NCBI RefSeq assembly: GCF_017355915.2
Contig: NZ_JAFEUV020000007.1
Location: forward strand, 186,001-250,000
Origin: Telluribacter roseus
GTDB lineage: Bacteria; Bacteroidota; Bacteroidia; Cytophagales; Spirosomataceae
Length of the DNA: 64,000 nucleotides
Direction: 5' to 3'
The translations under genes were made by a program, and so were the position numbers. Below, piece after piece: positions 45,994 through 55,068 of this stretch (the first letter of the stretch is position 1; the number at the start of each line of letters is the position of its first letter). The notes beneath the pieces were generated by a model that worked only from the letters and a program-made list of their open reading frames with translations, made no database searches and was not told where the DNA came from.

Positions 45994-46025
45994 AAAGCGG
46001 CGAAAATTTCGCCGCTTTGTTTTTT
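45994..46025 (+). terminator. Rho-independent terminator of the giant surface operon
   Basis: Arms AAAGCGGCGAAA (45994-46005) and TTTCGCCGCTTT (46007-46018) meet across a single central base, so the top of the stem will open as a loop. A T-run (46020-46025) follows. It is almost the same sequence as the terminator at 24318-24350. Confidence 0.88.
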
Positions 46026-46079
46026 GTGATTTCTTTGCCTTACAATCAAATTTTGCTTTGCTACCTCCTATTGTTTATG

Positions 46080-46098
46080 TTTGCAACGTTGTTGCAAA
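46080..46098. promoter_or_regulatory. Inverted repeat, possible operator
   Basis: TTTGCAAC and its exact complement GTTGCAAA flank a 3-base spacer, with TTGCAACGTTGTTGCAA at the core. The symmetry and the central CGTTG resemble LacI-type operators. It lies about 145 bases upstream of the aspartoacylase-like pseudogene and may be the leftover operator of that gene. Confidence 0.4.
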
Positions 46099-46241
46099 TG
46101 TTTGGTGGCGTCTGGTCTTTTTAAAGGGTAATGGCCAGCCGGACTAACCTCATTAGGACAAATCCACTTAAAACAGGGCCTTGGTGGAGGTGGACATCCA
46201 GCATTGCTTCTTTTTGATTCCTCTATCTAATCGAAACCCAA

Positions 46242-46592
46242 ATGAGCTTTTCGAAACCATTGGTACTGGTGCTACTAAGTATATTGACGCTCCCGCTTTC
46301 CTATGCTCAGGTACCCACTTTAGTGTTTGGCGGGAAGCAGATCCGGCCGGGAACAAAGCTTCAGGTGCTGCTGCCGGTAGTTACAGATAAAGACAGTACT
46401 GTAATTCCCGTAACTGTATTTCGTGGAGCCCAAAAAGGCCCGGTGCTGGGCATTACGGCGGGAGTACATGGTTGGAATATGCTCCTATCATGGCGGCGCA
46501 GCAGCTACCCAGACAACTGGAGCCACTCAAATCAGGTTATCGCTCGTTGTGGTTGTTTTATTGATGTACATGCCGGTATATTATCTTTTTAA
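46242..46592 (+). pseudogene. Frameshifted, truncated succinylglutamate desuccinylase/aspartoacylase-like gene
   Basis: The frame opens with a good signal peptide (KPLVLVLLSILTLPLSYA) and continues as VTVFRGAQKGPVLGITAGVHGW, the N-terminal beta region and first zinc-ligand His of the AstE/AspA family. After 46475 the frame stops making sense. If one base is added there, the other frame reads EYAPIMAAQQLPRQLEPLKSG, restoring the expected zinc-ligand Glu (H-x-x-E) and the next helix, before a stop at 46562-46564. The remaining two thirds of the enzyme are absent. A one-base deletion plus 3' loss is the simplest reading. A sequencing error could explain the shift but not the missing 3' part. Confidence 0.75.
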
Positions 46593-46717
46593 ACAAAGCT
46601 GCCTGGCAGGCGTTTTGTTCCTAAAACTGTAAGTAGGTCCCCCTTTGCCGATACATTTTACCCTTGTAGTTGCTCAAACTTGCGGCCATTCCAGCTCCTG
46701 GTATCTTACTTTTCGAG

Positions 46718-46725
46718 TACCTTTG
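46718..46725 (+). promoter_or_regulatory. Candidate -7 promoter box for the PAS kinase
   Basis: TACCTTTG matches the Bacteroidota -7 consensus TAnnTTTG and lies about 40 bases before the kinase ATG, a normal distance. No clear -33 TTTG was found at the right spacing, so support is weak. Confidence 0.3.
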
Positions 46726-46765
46726 ACTATACACTCCAGACTCAGATTCTATCAGGCTTCCTTTT

Positions 46766-49564
46766 ATGACTTCTCCCGAATCCAGAAACGAAACCAATTC
46801 TTTCTCAAGTTCTCCCAAAGAATCCCATACGATACATACGAGTTCTCCTGCGGAAGCAGAAGCCCTTATGTTAAATGCTATCGAGGCTGCGGATCTGGGC
46901 TATTGGAATCTTGATCCTGCTACCAACCAGTTTATCTGCAACGCCCGCACCAAGTCCCTCTTTGGGCTACCGGATCAGGAAGATGTAAATCTGGATATAG
47001 CGGTTCAAAGTATTCATCCCCAGGATCGTCAACGGGTAGTTAGTACCATCCAGCAGGCCCTCAGCCATCACAACGACGGCAAATACTACTGCGAATACCG
47101 GATCATTCATCCGGTAACTGAGCGTATGACCTACCTGAAAGCCAAGGGGCAGGCCTTTTTTCAGGACGGAAACGCCTACCGGATGAGCGGCATCGTCATG
47201 GACATCACTCAGCAGAAAGAGGAAGAGGTACTCGTGGTTCAAAGTGAGGAACGCCTGCAGACCGCTTTACGGTCAGCCGTCACTGGATACTGGGACTACA
47301 ATATACCGGACGATACTACCATAGCTTCTGATGAGTTAAGAAAGTTATTAAATATACAGCCGGAAGAAGATTTTACCTATCAGACCTTCCTGAGCCGAGT
47401 GCATGAACAGGACCGGGCGTATGTAGCCGAACAAAACGAAAATGTACTCAGACAACTTGATGGTCAGCTGGAGTTGGATATTGTGTTCCGGACCCTACCC
47501 GTTGATCAGAAAGCTCCTCAATGGCTCCGTTCCAAGGGGCGTCTTCATACCGATGCCGAAGGGAAGCCCGTGCGGCTTACCGGTATTATTCAGGATGTAA
47601 CAAAGGAAAAGCTGGCCCAGCAGGAGGTTGTGTACCAGAAAGCGGTGCTGGAAGCGCAGAACGAAGCCATTCCCGGAGGTATCCTGATAGTGGACTCTCA
47701 GGGGGAAATTATCTCATACAACCGCCAGTACGTGGACATATGGAAAATATCAACTTCCCTGTCCCTATTACAGAGCAACCATATGGATATCATCCGTTTG
47801 TACGTGATGAAGCTGGTAGACAATCCCGAGGAGTTTTTCAACAATATAAAAGACGTCTATGAGCAATTCAGTAATGGTCTTCCCATAATTACAACTCTTC
47901 CCTGGTCAGAATTGCACCTTACAGACGGTCGGGTCATTGAGCGGCACGGTAAAGCGATCATTGATGAAGATGGCACCTACTACGGATGGACCTGGTACTT
48001 CCGGGACATTACCCAGGATAAGAAAGCCCAGGATATGCTCCGGCAGAAAGAAGAACAGTTCAGAACCCTAGCTAATTCAATCTCTCACCTGGCTTGGATG
48101 GTCACAGCCGATGGTTGGACGTACTGGTACAATGACCGCTGGTACGACTACACAGGTACTGTTTTTGATGAGGTAGAGGGCTGGAGCTGGGAAAAGGTCA
48201 ATCACCCTGACCATGCGGAAAGGGTACTTGCTTTCGTAAAGGAAGCCTATCAAAAGGATGAACCCTGGGAGCTGACCTACCCTTTGAAAAGCAGGGACGG
48301 GAGCTACCGCTGGTTTTTAACCCGAGCCTATCCTGTAAAAGATAAGGATGGAGTGGTACTAAGCTGGATTGGTACCAATACGGATATTCATAAACAGCTG
48401 GAGACCGAAAAAGCCCTTCAGCAGAGTGAAGAACTGTTGCGGCAGGTTTCTGACTTTATGCCTCAAATCGTCTGGGCTACCAATGCCGATGGCTACCACG
48501 ACTTTTACAACAAGCGGTGGTATGAATTTACCGGCCTCACGTACGAACAATCCCGAGGCATGAAATGGTCAGAGGTACTTCATCCCGACGATTATGAACG
48601 TACCTGGCAGGTCTGGAATCAGTCCCTGCAGACCGGTCAGCCCTACCAGGTAGAATACCGGATGAGGCGCTACGACGGAGAATACCAATGGTTGCTGGCG
48701 CGGGCGTTTCCGCTTTGGGATGATTCAGGCACTATTGTACGCTGGTTTGGTACCTGTACAGATATTCACGAACAGAAATTAGCCTCTGACCTTTTGGAAG
48801 AGATGGTGGCTGCCCGTACACAAGAACTCAAAGGGTCCAATGACAACCTGCGAAAGCTAAATACCGAACTGGAACAGTTTAACTATATTGCCTCGCATGA
48901 CCTGCAGGAGCCGCTTCGTAAAGTCAGGATCTTTGCCGACCGGATTCGAAACGCGGAGTTTGACACCATGAGCCCCTCCTCCCAGGGTATCTTTGATCGT
49001 CTCACCGAATCAGCCGAGCGTATGGCTACCCTGTTGAAAGACCTGCTTGACTACAGTAGTATACAGAGGAAGGAGGTAACTCAACAGGTAGATCTCAATG
49101 AGGTGATCCAGGATGTTCAGCACGATCTGGAACTGGTAATCCTACAAAAACAGGCTGTGCTACACCATGACAAGCTCCCTCAGGTACGCGCCTTACGTAT
49201 GGATATGCATCGGCTGTTTTACAATCTGATATATAACGCGTTGAAGTTCTCCAAAGATGCGGAGCCTCCCCAGGTACATGTAAGCTACCGGACGGTTCCG
49301 GCTTCAGCGGCTCAGGCTATGGGCCTGGATATGCCATCAGATTGCCACTATATCAGGGTAGCTGACAATGGCATTGGGTTTGAGCAGGACTATGCTGATA
49401 AGGTATTCGAGCTTTTCAAAAGGCTGCACGGCCGTCAAACCTACCCCGGAACGGGTGTCGGACTGGCACTGTGCAAAAAAGTAGTGCAAAATTACGATGG
49501 GAGAATATGGGCCATAGCAACTCCAGGAGAAGGGGCAACGTTCCATATTTTGTTACCCGTATAA
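46766..49564 (+). CDS. Cytoplasmic histidine kinase with five PAS domains
   Basis: Sensor kinase of 932 residues without signal peptide or membrane helix, so it likely senses an internal signal. Five PAS/PAC units are visible at about 35-155, 160-285, 290-415, 420-545 and 548-675. The PAC ends are marked by repeats such as GIVMDITQQK, GIIQDVTKEK, WYFRDITQDK, GTNTDIHKQ and GTCTDIHEQK. A coiled linker (LLEEMVAARTQELKGSNDNL) leads to the phospho-acceptor His711 in IASHDLQEPLRKV, and the ATPase domain has NLIYNALKFS, VADNGIGF and GTGVGLALCKKVV. This bacteriophytochrome-like H-box class is common in Cytophagales. No response regulator is adjacent; the next gene is a hybrid two-component protein with its own kinase. 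Confidence 0.94.
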   Translation: MTSPESRNETNSFSSSPKESHTIHTSSPAEAEALMLNAIEAADLGYWNLDPATNQFICNARTKSLFGLPDQEDVNLDIAVQSIHPQDRQRVVSTIQQALSHHNDGKYYCEYRIIHPVTERMTYLKAKGQAFFQDGNAYRMSGIVMDITQQKEEEVLVVQSEERLQTALRSAVTGYWDYNIPDDTTIASDELRKLLNIQPEEDFTYQTFLSRVHEQDRAYVAEQNENVLRQLDGQLELDIVFRTLPVDQKAPQWLRSKGRLHTDAEGKPVRLTGIIQDVTKEKLAQQEVVYQKAVLEAQNEAIPGGILIVDSQGEIISYNRQYVDIWKISTSLSLLQSNHMDIIRLYVMKLVDNPEEFFNNIKDVYEQFSNGLPIITTLPWSELHLTDGRVIERHGKAIIDEDGTYYGWTWYFRDITQDKKAQDMLRQKEEQFRTLANSISHLAWMVTADGWTYWYNDRWYDYTGTVFDEVEGWSWEKVNHPDHAERVLAFVKEAYQKDEPWELTYPLKSRDGSYRWFLTRAYPVKDKDGVVLSWIGTNTDIHKQLETEKALQQSEELLRQVSDFMPQIVWATNADGYHDFYNKRWYEFTGLTYEQSRGMKWSEVLHPDDYERTWQVWNQSLQTGQPYQVEYRMRRYDGEYQWLLARAFPLWDDSGTIVRWFGTCTDIHEQKLASDLLEEMVAARTQELKGSNDNLRKLNTELEQFNYIASHDLQEPLRKVRIFADRIRNAEFDTMSPSSQGIFDRLTESAERMATLLKDLLDYSSIQRKEVTQQVDLNEVIQDVQHDLELVILQKQAVLHHDKLPQVRALRMDMHRLFYNLIYNALKFSKDAEPPQVHVSYRTVPASAAQAMGLDMPSDCHYIRVADNGIGFEQDYADKVFELFKRLHGRQTYPGTGVGLALCKKVVQNYDGRIWAIATPGEGATFHILLPV

Positions 49565-49884
49565 ATGGGAAACCTACCGTAGGAGTATAGCCATTTTATT
49601 CATTCCTGAATAATTCCAAAGCTCTTTCGGGTACTCTGACCCGGCCGGCTGCTAATTTGCCTGCTGATTCTGTACGTTCTTCTTGGGCAAAGGCCATTTT
49701 GCCCCATAGGATGCTCCATTGAGGCATACATGACTGTTACTGCACATTTGTACTTCCATAAGTAACCGAAATAGGTATACCGTTTAATAAAATGTCTTTT
49801 GTTGTGATGATAAAAGACTGTCATATAGGTATATTTGATTCGTTTAGAGGTGGTTACGAAAAAGTTGCTAGTAGCAATTAGGCC
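49565..49884. other. Intergenic region upstream of the hybrid two-component regulator
   Basis: These 320 bases hold no convincing gene. A small 5-bp hairpin (around 49572) follows the kinase stop but lacks a T-run. The only regulatory signal I see is a -7-like box at 49830. Confidence 0.4.
49830..49837 (+). promoter_or_regulatory. Candidate -7 promoter box for the hybrid two-component gene
   Basis: TATATTTG matches the Bacteroidota -7 consensus TAnnTTTG and would start transcription about 40 bases before the ATG at 49885. TTTG/TTG words lie further upstream (49798-49804) but at a wider spacing than the consensus. Confidence 0.35.
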
Positions 49885-52800
49885 ATGATGCGATACCTTC
49901 TTCCTTTTCTTGTGTCCTTGGTGGCTTCCCTGGTTGTAAAGGGACAGAAAACATCCTATACCTTTGATTATCTCACCACTGAAGACGGCTTATCCAATAA
50001 CATAGTACGGTGCATTCTGCAGGATCGGGAAGGCTTTATGTGGTTTGGTACCAGCGACGGGTTGAATAAGTACGACGGTCACACTTTCAGGGTATTCAAG
50101 CCCGATCCGGCTGATCCGGAAAATTCCCTTAGAGGGGCCGAAGTCTGGGATATTCATGAAGACCGGGCCGGTAGGCTGTGGGTGGCTACCTATGAGGGAG
50201 GACTTCAGCAGGTAGATAAACGTACGGGTAAGATCAGATCCTACACCATTGATGCCCGGAAAGCCAGCCGATGGGACGAACTATTTACTATTTCGGAAGA
50301 TCGTAAAGGAAACCTGTGGCTGGGTACCGAAAAAGGCTTGGTCCGTTTTGATCCGGAAACCCAAAGGTTCAGAAAGTATTCCTCCCCCCGCCTGATTCAT
50401 ACGGAAGCCATGGCTATGTTTCAGGAAGATACCCTGGGTAACTTCTGGGCTACCAATATTGATGGAGTTTTCCGGTTTGACCCGCAGACCGGGAAGTACA
50501 CCGTCTTTCAGCTGGATAGTTACCCGCCGGATCAACGGCCCATCATCTGGGGACTACACCTGGATAAAGCAGGTACGGCCTGGGTGGTTACTGATGGGGC
50601 CGGACTCTTTCGGATGGATACCCATACCGGCCGGTTTAGTCTGTTGTATCCTGAAAAGATACACGATAAGATAAATCCTCTGGGGATTTATGAAACTGGC
50701 GGAGAAATCTGGTTATCTACCACGGAGGGGCTGCAATGTATCTCTAAGAAAACAAGTCGTATTACAACGTATCGCTCTGATCCTTCAACTCCTGGTAGTC
50801 TTAATAGCAACGATGTTCGATCCGTATACAGGGACCGCTCCGGAAACCTTTGGGTAGGTACCGGACATGGTATCAATAAGTCTGTAGCTACCCGCAAGCC
50901 GTTTTTTGTCCATCAGGTCGTTCCTGCTCCCAAACCATTTTATAAAGCAGAAAACCTGATCAACGAGGTACTGGAAGATCAAAGGGGAGATATCTGGATT
51001 GGGAGTGCCTACAACCAGGTGATCCACTATGCAGGATCCGATACCCGGAAAAACATCGATCAGAAAAGCCTGCTACAAGTTAAGAAGAAACTAAAAGAAG
51101 ACGTAAATACCTTTATAGCGAGCAGAAGCGGGCAAATCTGGTTGGCAAGCTCCAGCAGTCAGGTACTTAAATCCATCGATCCTACTACCGGACGGGTGTC
51201 TTCCTATCCCTGCCAAATACCCGTTAGAGACCTCGCTGAAGACCCATCCGGCCGGATCTGGATGGGGGGCTGGACCTTGGGCGTGGCTTGCTTTGATCCA
51301 CGGAGTAAACAATTTACCTACTATAAGCCTTCCCGTGACTCTTCAGGGTTGCTGCCCGCCAGTGTACAGGATATAGTAGCCAGCAGGACCGGAGAAATCT
51401 GGATAGCGACCTATGCCGGCATTAGCCGGCTGGACCCCCGAACAGGTACCTTCAGAAACTATGTTCAGAAATCTGGTACTTCGGTCGGTTTTCTGAATGA
51501 TTATAAGGTAATGGTCCTCTTCGAGGATCAAAAAGGGCTCATCTGGGCCGGAACCAACCAGGGGGGGCTTAATTGTCTTGATCCTGCCACGGATACCTTC
51601 ACCTACTACACCACCCGGGATGGATTGCCCAGTAACCACATAAGGAGCCTGGCAGGGGACGCTAAGGGAACGCTTTGGATAGGTACGAACCGGGGTCTGA
51701 GCAGGTTTGATCCCCGGGCCAAAACTTTCCGGAACTTTGATATCAGCGATGGACTTCCCGACAATGAGTTTTTACACGGAAGCGCATATAGTAGCAGGCG
51801 CAGGCTGCTGTTTGGTACCCGCAACGGCTTTACGATTTTTTATCCGGACAGTATTGAAAGTAGTTCGGCCAAAACACCCGTATACTTAACCGGCTTAAAG
51901 GTACTGGGTAAGGACCGTGAGCTCCCTGCTGGCAGGATGGAGCTGGCCTATGATCAGAATGCGCTTTCATTTGATTTTGTGGCGATCAATTATGCATCGC
52001 CTGGAATGAGTCAGTACGCGTATCGGCTTGCAGGCTTAGATCAAGAGTGGATACACAGCGGTACCAGGAGGTTTGCCAGCTATACCAATCTGGATCCGGG
52101 GGAATATGTTTTTAAGGTAAAAGCCAAGAGCAGGGAGGGAGGCTGGGGAGAGCAGATAGCTAGCCTCCCCTTTGTCATACTACCCCCCTGGTGGCAGACC
52201 TGGTGGGCCTATGGTCTGTATGGTATGCTGATAGTCGGGCTACTACTGGGGTTGCGACAGTATACCATTAACCGGGAGCGGCTGAAGAATGACTTGATAC
52301 TGCAGCGGCACGAAGCCGAAAAGATGCATGAGCTTGACCAGCTAAAATCCCGTTTCTTCGCCAATATCTCGCATGAGCTCCGAACCCCACTTACCTTACT
52401 GCTAAGCCCATTGGAAACGCTGATAGCGCAGGAACCAAAGGAGGGGAAAAACAGGCAACTGCTACAGCTGATGCTCCGGAACGCCCGGCGCTTACTAAAC
52501 CTAATCAACCAGTTGCTTGATCTGGCAAAGTTAGAAGCCGGACGACTTCAGCTGCAAACGGTGGCGTTGCCCATTGTCCCCCACCTCAAAGGTGTAGTAC
52601 TGGGCTTTACCTCCCTGGCGGAACGTACTACTATTCACTTCACCGCTAGCTTCCCGGATAGGAGCCCCATCGTGGTATTTGATGCGGACAAGCTGGACAA
52701 AATCGTCATCAACTTGTTGTCTAACGCTTTCAAGTTTACACCAGGGGGAGGGGTAGTCAAAGTAAGCGTGTCTCTGTCGGATGCACCAACGGCAATGCCA

Positions 52801-53925
52801 GGTCGGCGGATTGTTCTTGAAATTAAAGTAACTGACACCGGAATAGGTATCGCCGAAGAAGAGCGGGAGAAAGTATTCGATCGCTTTTATCAGGTTGATC
52901 ATGCCCATACCAACGAAAAAGAAGGGACCGGTATAGGCCTGGCACTTACGAAGGAACTGGTAGAACTACACGGGGGCACCATTGAGCTGGCCAGTACTCC
53001 GGGGCTGGGATCTACCTTCATGGTTAGAATACCCCTGGACGTAGCGGAGGAGAGCGTAGTAGTAGAGCGGCAGGAACCGGAAGGGCAGGAGGAAATATAC
53101 TCCGCTATTGGTGAAGAGGAGGCAATGGACCCTACCGGCAATGGCCTCGCTGTGGCCCCTAAGTCCAAAGCGCCGGTGATACTATTGGCGGATGATAACG
53201 CCGATGTTAGGTATTTCATACGAGAGCAGATTGGCGCAGCCTATCGATTGATCGAGGCAACCAACGGGGTAGAGGCACTGGCAATGGCTACTCAGTATGT
53301 ACCTGATCTGATTATCAGTGACATCATGATGCCTCAACTGGACGGCGTTACCTTTTGTCAACGGGTTAAAGCGGATCTTCGTACCAGCCACATACCGGTA
53401 ATACTTCTTACGGCCAGAGCCGGGGAGGAAAGCAAGCTGGAAGGGTTGGGAACGGGAGCGGACGATTACCTCATCAAGCCCTTCCAGGTGGAAGAGCTGA
53501 AGGTGAGGGTCAGTAATCTGATAAAACAGCGGCGGCTACTGAGAGACCGATTCAGCAAGCACATTACTCTGGAGCCCCAGGCGGTGGTGACTGCGTCGGT
53601 AGATGAAAAGTTCTTACAGAAAGTCCTGACTTTAATTGAAGACAATATGGCCAACCCGGATTTTGATGTGGATCTCTTTGGCCGTGAAATGGGGATGAGC
53701 CGGATACACCTGCACCGAAAGCTGAAAGCCCTTACGGATCAGTCGCCCGGTGATCTGGTTCGTACCATGCGCCTGAAGAAAGCAGCTTCTCTGCTGGAAC
53801 AAAATAGTGGCAACATCAGTGAAATAGCCTTCGGCGTTGGCTTCAGTAGCCTTACCTATTTTACCCGGTGCTTCAGAAAAGAATTTGGGGTCAGTCCCAC
53901 CGAGTATCTTCAGCGCCTGCCCTAG
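49885..53925 (+). CDS. Hybrid two-component system sensor-regulator (HTCS)
   Basis: One-protein sensor and transcription factor of 1346 residues. Signal peptide (to KGQ). About 14 two-component propeller strands (GFMWFGTSDGLNKYD, GNLWVGTGHGINKS, GTLWIGTNRGLSRFD and others) form the sensor, consistent with two seven-bladed propellers. A Y_Y_Y domain (about 690-760) precedes a transmembrane helix (about 775-795). Then come HisKA with His830 (NISHELRTPLT), the ATPase domain (DTGIGI, GTGIGLALTKELV), a receiver with Asp1146 (IISDIMMP) and Lys in LIKPF, and an AraC-type DNA-binding domain (about 1245-1345, ISEIAFGVGFSSLTYFTRCF). HTCS proteins usually sense periplasmic glycan fragments and switch on a nearby SusCD locus. 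None lies directly beside this one, so its target is open. Confidence 0.97.
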   Translation: MMRYLLPFLVSLVASLVVKGQKTSYTFDYLTTEDGLSNNIVRCILQDREGFMWFGTSDGLNKYDGHTFRVFKPDPADPENSLRGAEVWDIHEDRAGRLWVATYEGGLQQVDKRTGKIRSYTIDARKASRWDELFTISEDRKGNLWLGTEKGLVRFDPETQRFRKYSSPRLIHTEAMAMFQEDTLGNFWATNIDGVFRFDPQTGKYTVFQLDSYPPDQRPIIWGLHLDKAGTAWVVTDGAGLFRMDTHTGRFSLLYPEKIHDKINPLGIYETGGEIWLSTTEGLQCISKKTSRITTYRSDPSTPGSLNSNDVRSVYRDRSGNLWVGTGHGINKSVATRKPFFVHQVVPAPKPFYKAENLINEVLEDQRGDIWIGSAYNQVIHYAGSDTRKNIDQKSLLQVKKKLKEDVNTFIASRSGQIWLASSSSQVLKSIDPTTGRVSSYPCQIPVRDLAEDPSGRIWMGGWTLGVACFDPRSKQFTYYKPSRDSSGLLPASVQDIVASRTGEIWIATYAGISRLDPRTGTFRNYVQKSGTSVGFLNDYKVMVLFEDQKGLIWAGTNQGGLNCLDPATDTFTYYTTRDGLPSNHIRSLAGDAKGTLWIGTNRGLSRFDPRAKTFRNFDISDGLPDNEFLHGSAYSSRRRLLFGTRNGFTIFYPDSIESSSAKTPVYLTGLKVLGKDRELPAGRMELAYDQNALSFDFVAINYASPGMSQYAYRLAGLDQEWIHSGTRRFASYTNLDPGEYVFKVKAKSREGGWGEQIASLPFVILPPWWQTWWAYGLYGMLIVGLLLGLRQYTINRERLKNDLILQRHEAEKMHELDQLKSRFFANISHELRTPLTLLLSPLETLIAQEPKEGKNRQLLQLMLRNARRLLNLINQLLDLAKLEAGRLQLQTVALPIVPHLKGVVLGFTSLAERTTIHFTASFPDRSPIVVFDADKLDKIVINLLSNAFKFTPGGGVVKVSVSLSDAPTAMPGRRIVLEIKVTDTGIGIAEEEREKVFDRFYQVDHAHTNEKEGTGIGLALTKELVELHGGTIELASTPGLGSTFMVRIPLDVAEESVVVERQEPEGQEEIYSAIGEEEAMDPTGNGLAVAPKSKAPVILLADDNADVRYFIREQIGAAYRLIEATNGVEALAMATQYVPDLIISDIMMPQLDGVTFCQRVKADLRTSHIPVILLTARAGEESKLEGLGTGADDYLIKPFQVEELKVRVSNLIKQRRLLRDRFSKHITLEPQAVVTASVDEKFLQKVLTLIEDNMANPDFDVDLFGREMGMSRIHLHRKLKALTDQSPGDLVRTMRLKKAASLLEQNSGNISEIAFGVGFSSLTYFTRCFRKEFGVSPTEYLQRLP

Positions 53926-54145
53926 CTGGAATGCCTTACTCTGGTAGAGTAGTCATGTCCTTCATTGGCTGCTTGTCGTCCTTTTTTAATACGTGTCCAT
54001 TTGGTAGTCATCGGGAACAATAGTACTACTATTGGTAACCATTGTACTAACTCTCATTCATCGCTCTGTACTAGGTTTACAACTACGTTTTTGTGCCCTT
54101 ATGCACAGGATGCTGGATCATTTTAACTCACCTATTTACAGGCTT

Positions 54146-54613
54146 ATGAAAAATATAATGGTAACCATGGTTTGCGTGGTAGCGTGTTTGGCTGCCTTTG
54201 GTCAGGATAGATTTGTTTCGTCAAAGCATTCACCAGCTGACGAGAAAGTACTGGCACTTCATGAGGATTTTCGGGAGGCTCTGATTCGGGAGAATGTACC
54301 CGCTCTGGAAAAGATCTTCGCAGATGAATTTGTGTTTATCGGCAGCAACGGGAAAAAGTGGCCAAAGAAACAGATGGTTGATCTGTTAAGAGGGGATGTG
54401 CTTGATCATCACGCAATACAGTGTGGTGATATCGAAATAAGATCAAATGATAAGGCCGCCATCCTAACGTGTACATGGACTGCCCGTGCCACCTGGAACG
54501 AGGGAAACACTTCTACTAAAAGGGATGGCTTACATGCCTGCACCTTTGTGTACCTCAACAAAGATGGGCAATGGCAGATGGTGGCCGCCCACTTCTCGCC
54601 CCTGGAGCAGTGA
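54146..54613 (+). CDS. Secreted SnoaL/NTF2-like (DUF4440-type) protein
   Basis: Small secreted protein of 155 residues. I chose the ATG at 54146, not 54032, because it gives a signal peptide (MKNIMVTMVCVVACLAAFGQ) while the extra 38 residues look random. The mature part has the cone-shaped NTF2-like pattern: helix FREALIRENVPALEKIFADEFVFIGSNGKKWPKK, then strands ending in CTFVYLNKDGQWQMVAAHFSPL. Such proteins often bind small ligands or act as minor hydrolase or isomerase folds; no catalytic residues can be assigned. It stands between the HTCS gene and a decayed oxidase fragment. Confidence 0.82.
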   Translation: MKNIMVTMVCVVACLAAFGQDRFVSSKHSPADEKVLALHEDFREALIRENVPALEKIFADEFVFIGSNGKKWPKKQMVDLLRGDVLDHHAIQCGDIEIRSNDKAAILTCTWTARATWNEGNTSTKRDGLHACTFVYLNKDGQWQMVAAHFSPLEQ

Positions 54614-54672
54614 CAGTCAGAATGGTGGCTAGTATCGAAAATATTATTCAGAAACTTAAACCCACACCCATC

Positions 54673-54912
54673 ATGGAGCAGACAAATACTTCAGCACCCC
54701 CAGTGATAGCCACGGTAGCTATTGATGAATTTAAATCAAGTATACGAGGTACCGTACTCTTTGCCGGTGATGTGGAATATGATCTGAAACGGCAGGTATG
54801 GAATGGTATGATTGATAAGCATCCGGCCCTGTCCGGAGGGTAAGCCCGACTATGTTTCCTTAATAAAGGAAGTCTTACATTTTGATTTAGCCGCTATTTA
54901 GAGGCAGAGGAG
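54673..54912 (+). pseudogene. Remnant of an FAD-linked oxidase (berberine-bridge-like) gene
   Basis: A short frame from 54673 encodes IDEFKSSIRGTVLFAGDVEYD then RQVWNGMIDKHPAL. This is the highly conserved N-terminal block of FAD-binding_4/BBE-type oxidases (usual form: RGxxLxPGDxxYDxARxVWNGMIDRRPAL). The frame then stops at 54841-54843. The next conserved block seems to continue in another frame as EGKPDYVSLIKEV (about 54835-54880), after which nothing recognisable remains. The typical enzyme has about 450 residues, so more than 80 percent is gone. It is a relic, not a functional gene. Confidence 0.65.
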
Positions 54913-55068
54913 ATGCTGAATAGTCCTCTGCCTACTGTCCTATACTTTCTTTCCTCCTGGTAGTAGCTGTGCCTCTGCCAGAGACGTATTGTCCTGCCTG
55001 CCCATGTGGTGATATGCCGATTCAGAATCCCCCTTTTTTAGACAAACCCACTAAATCACCCTACTAGT

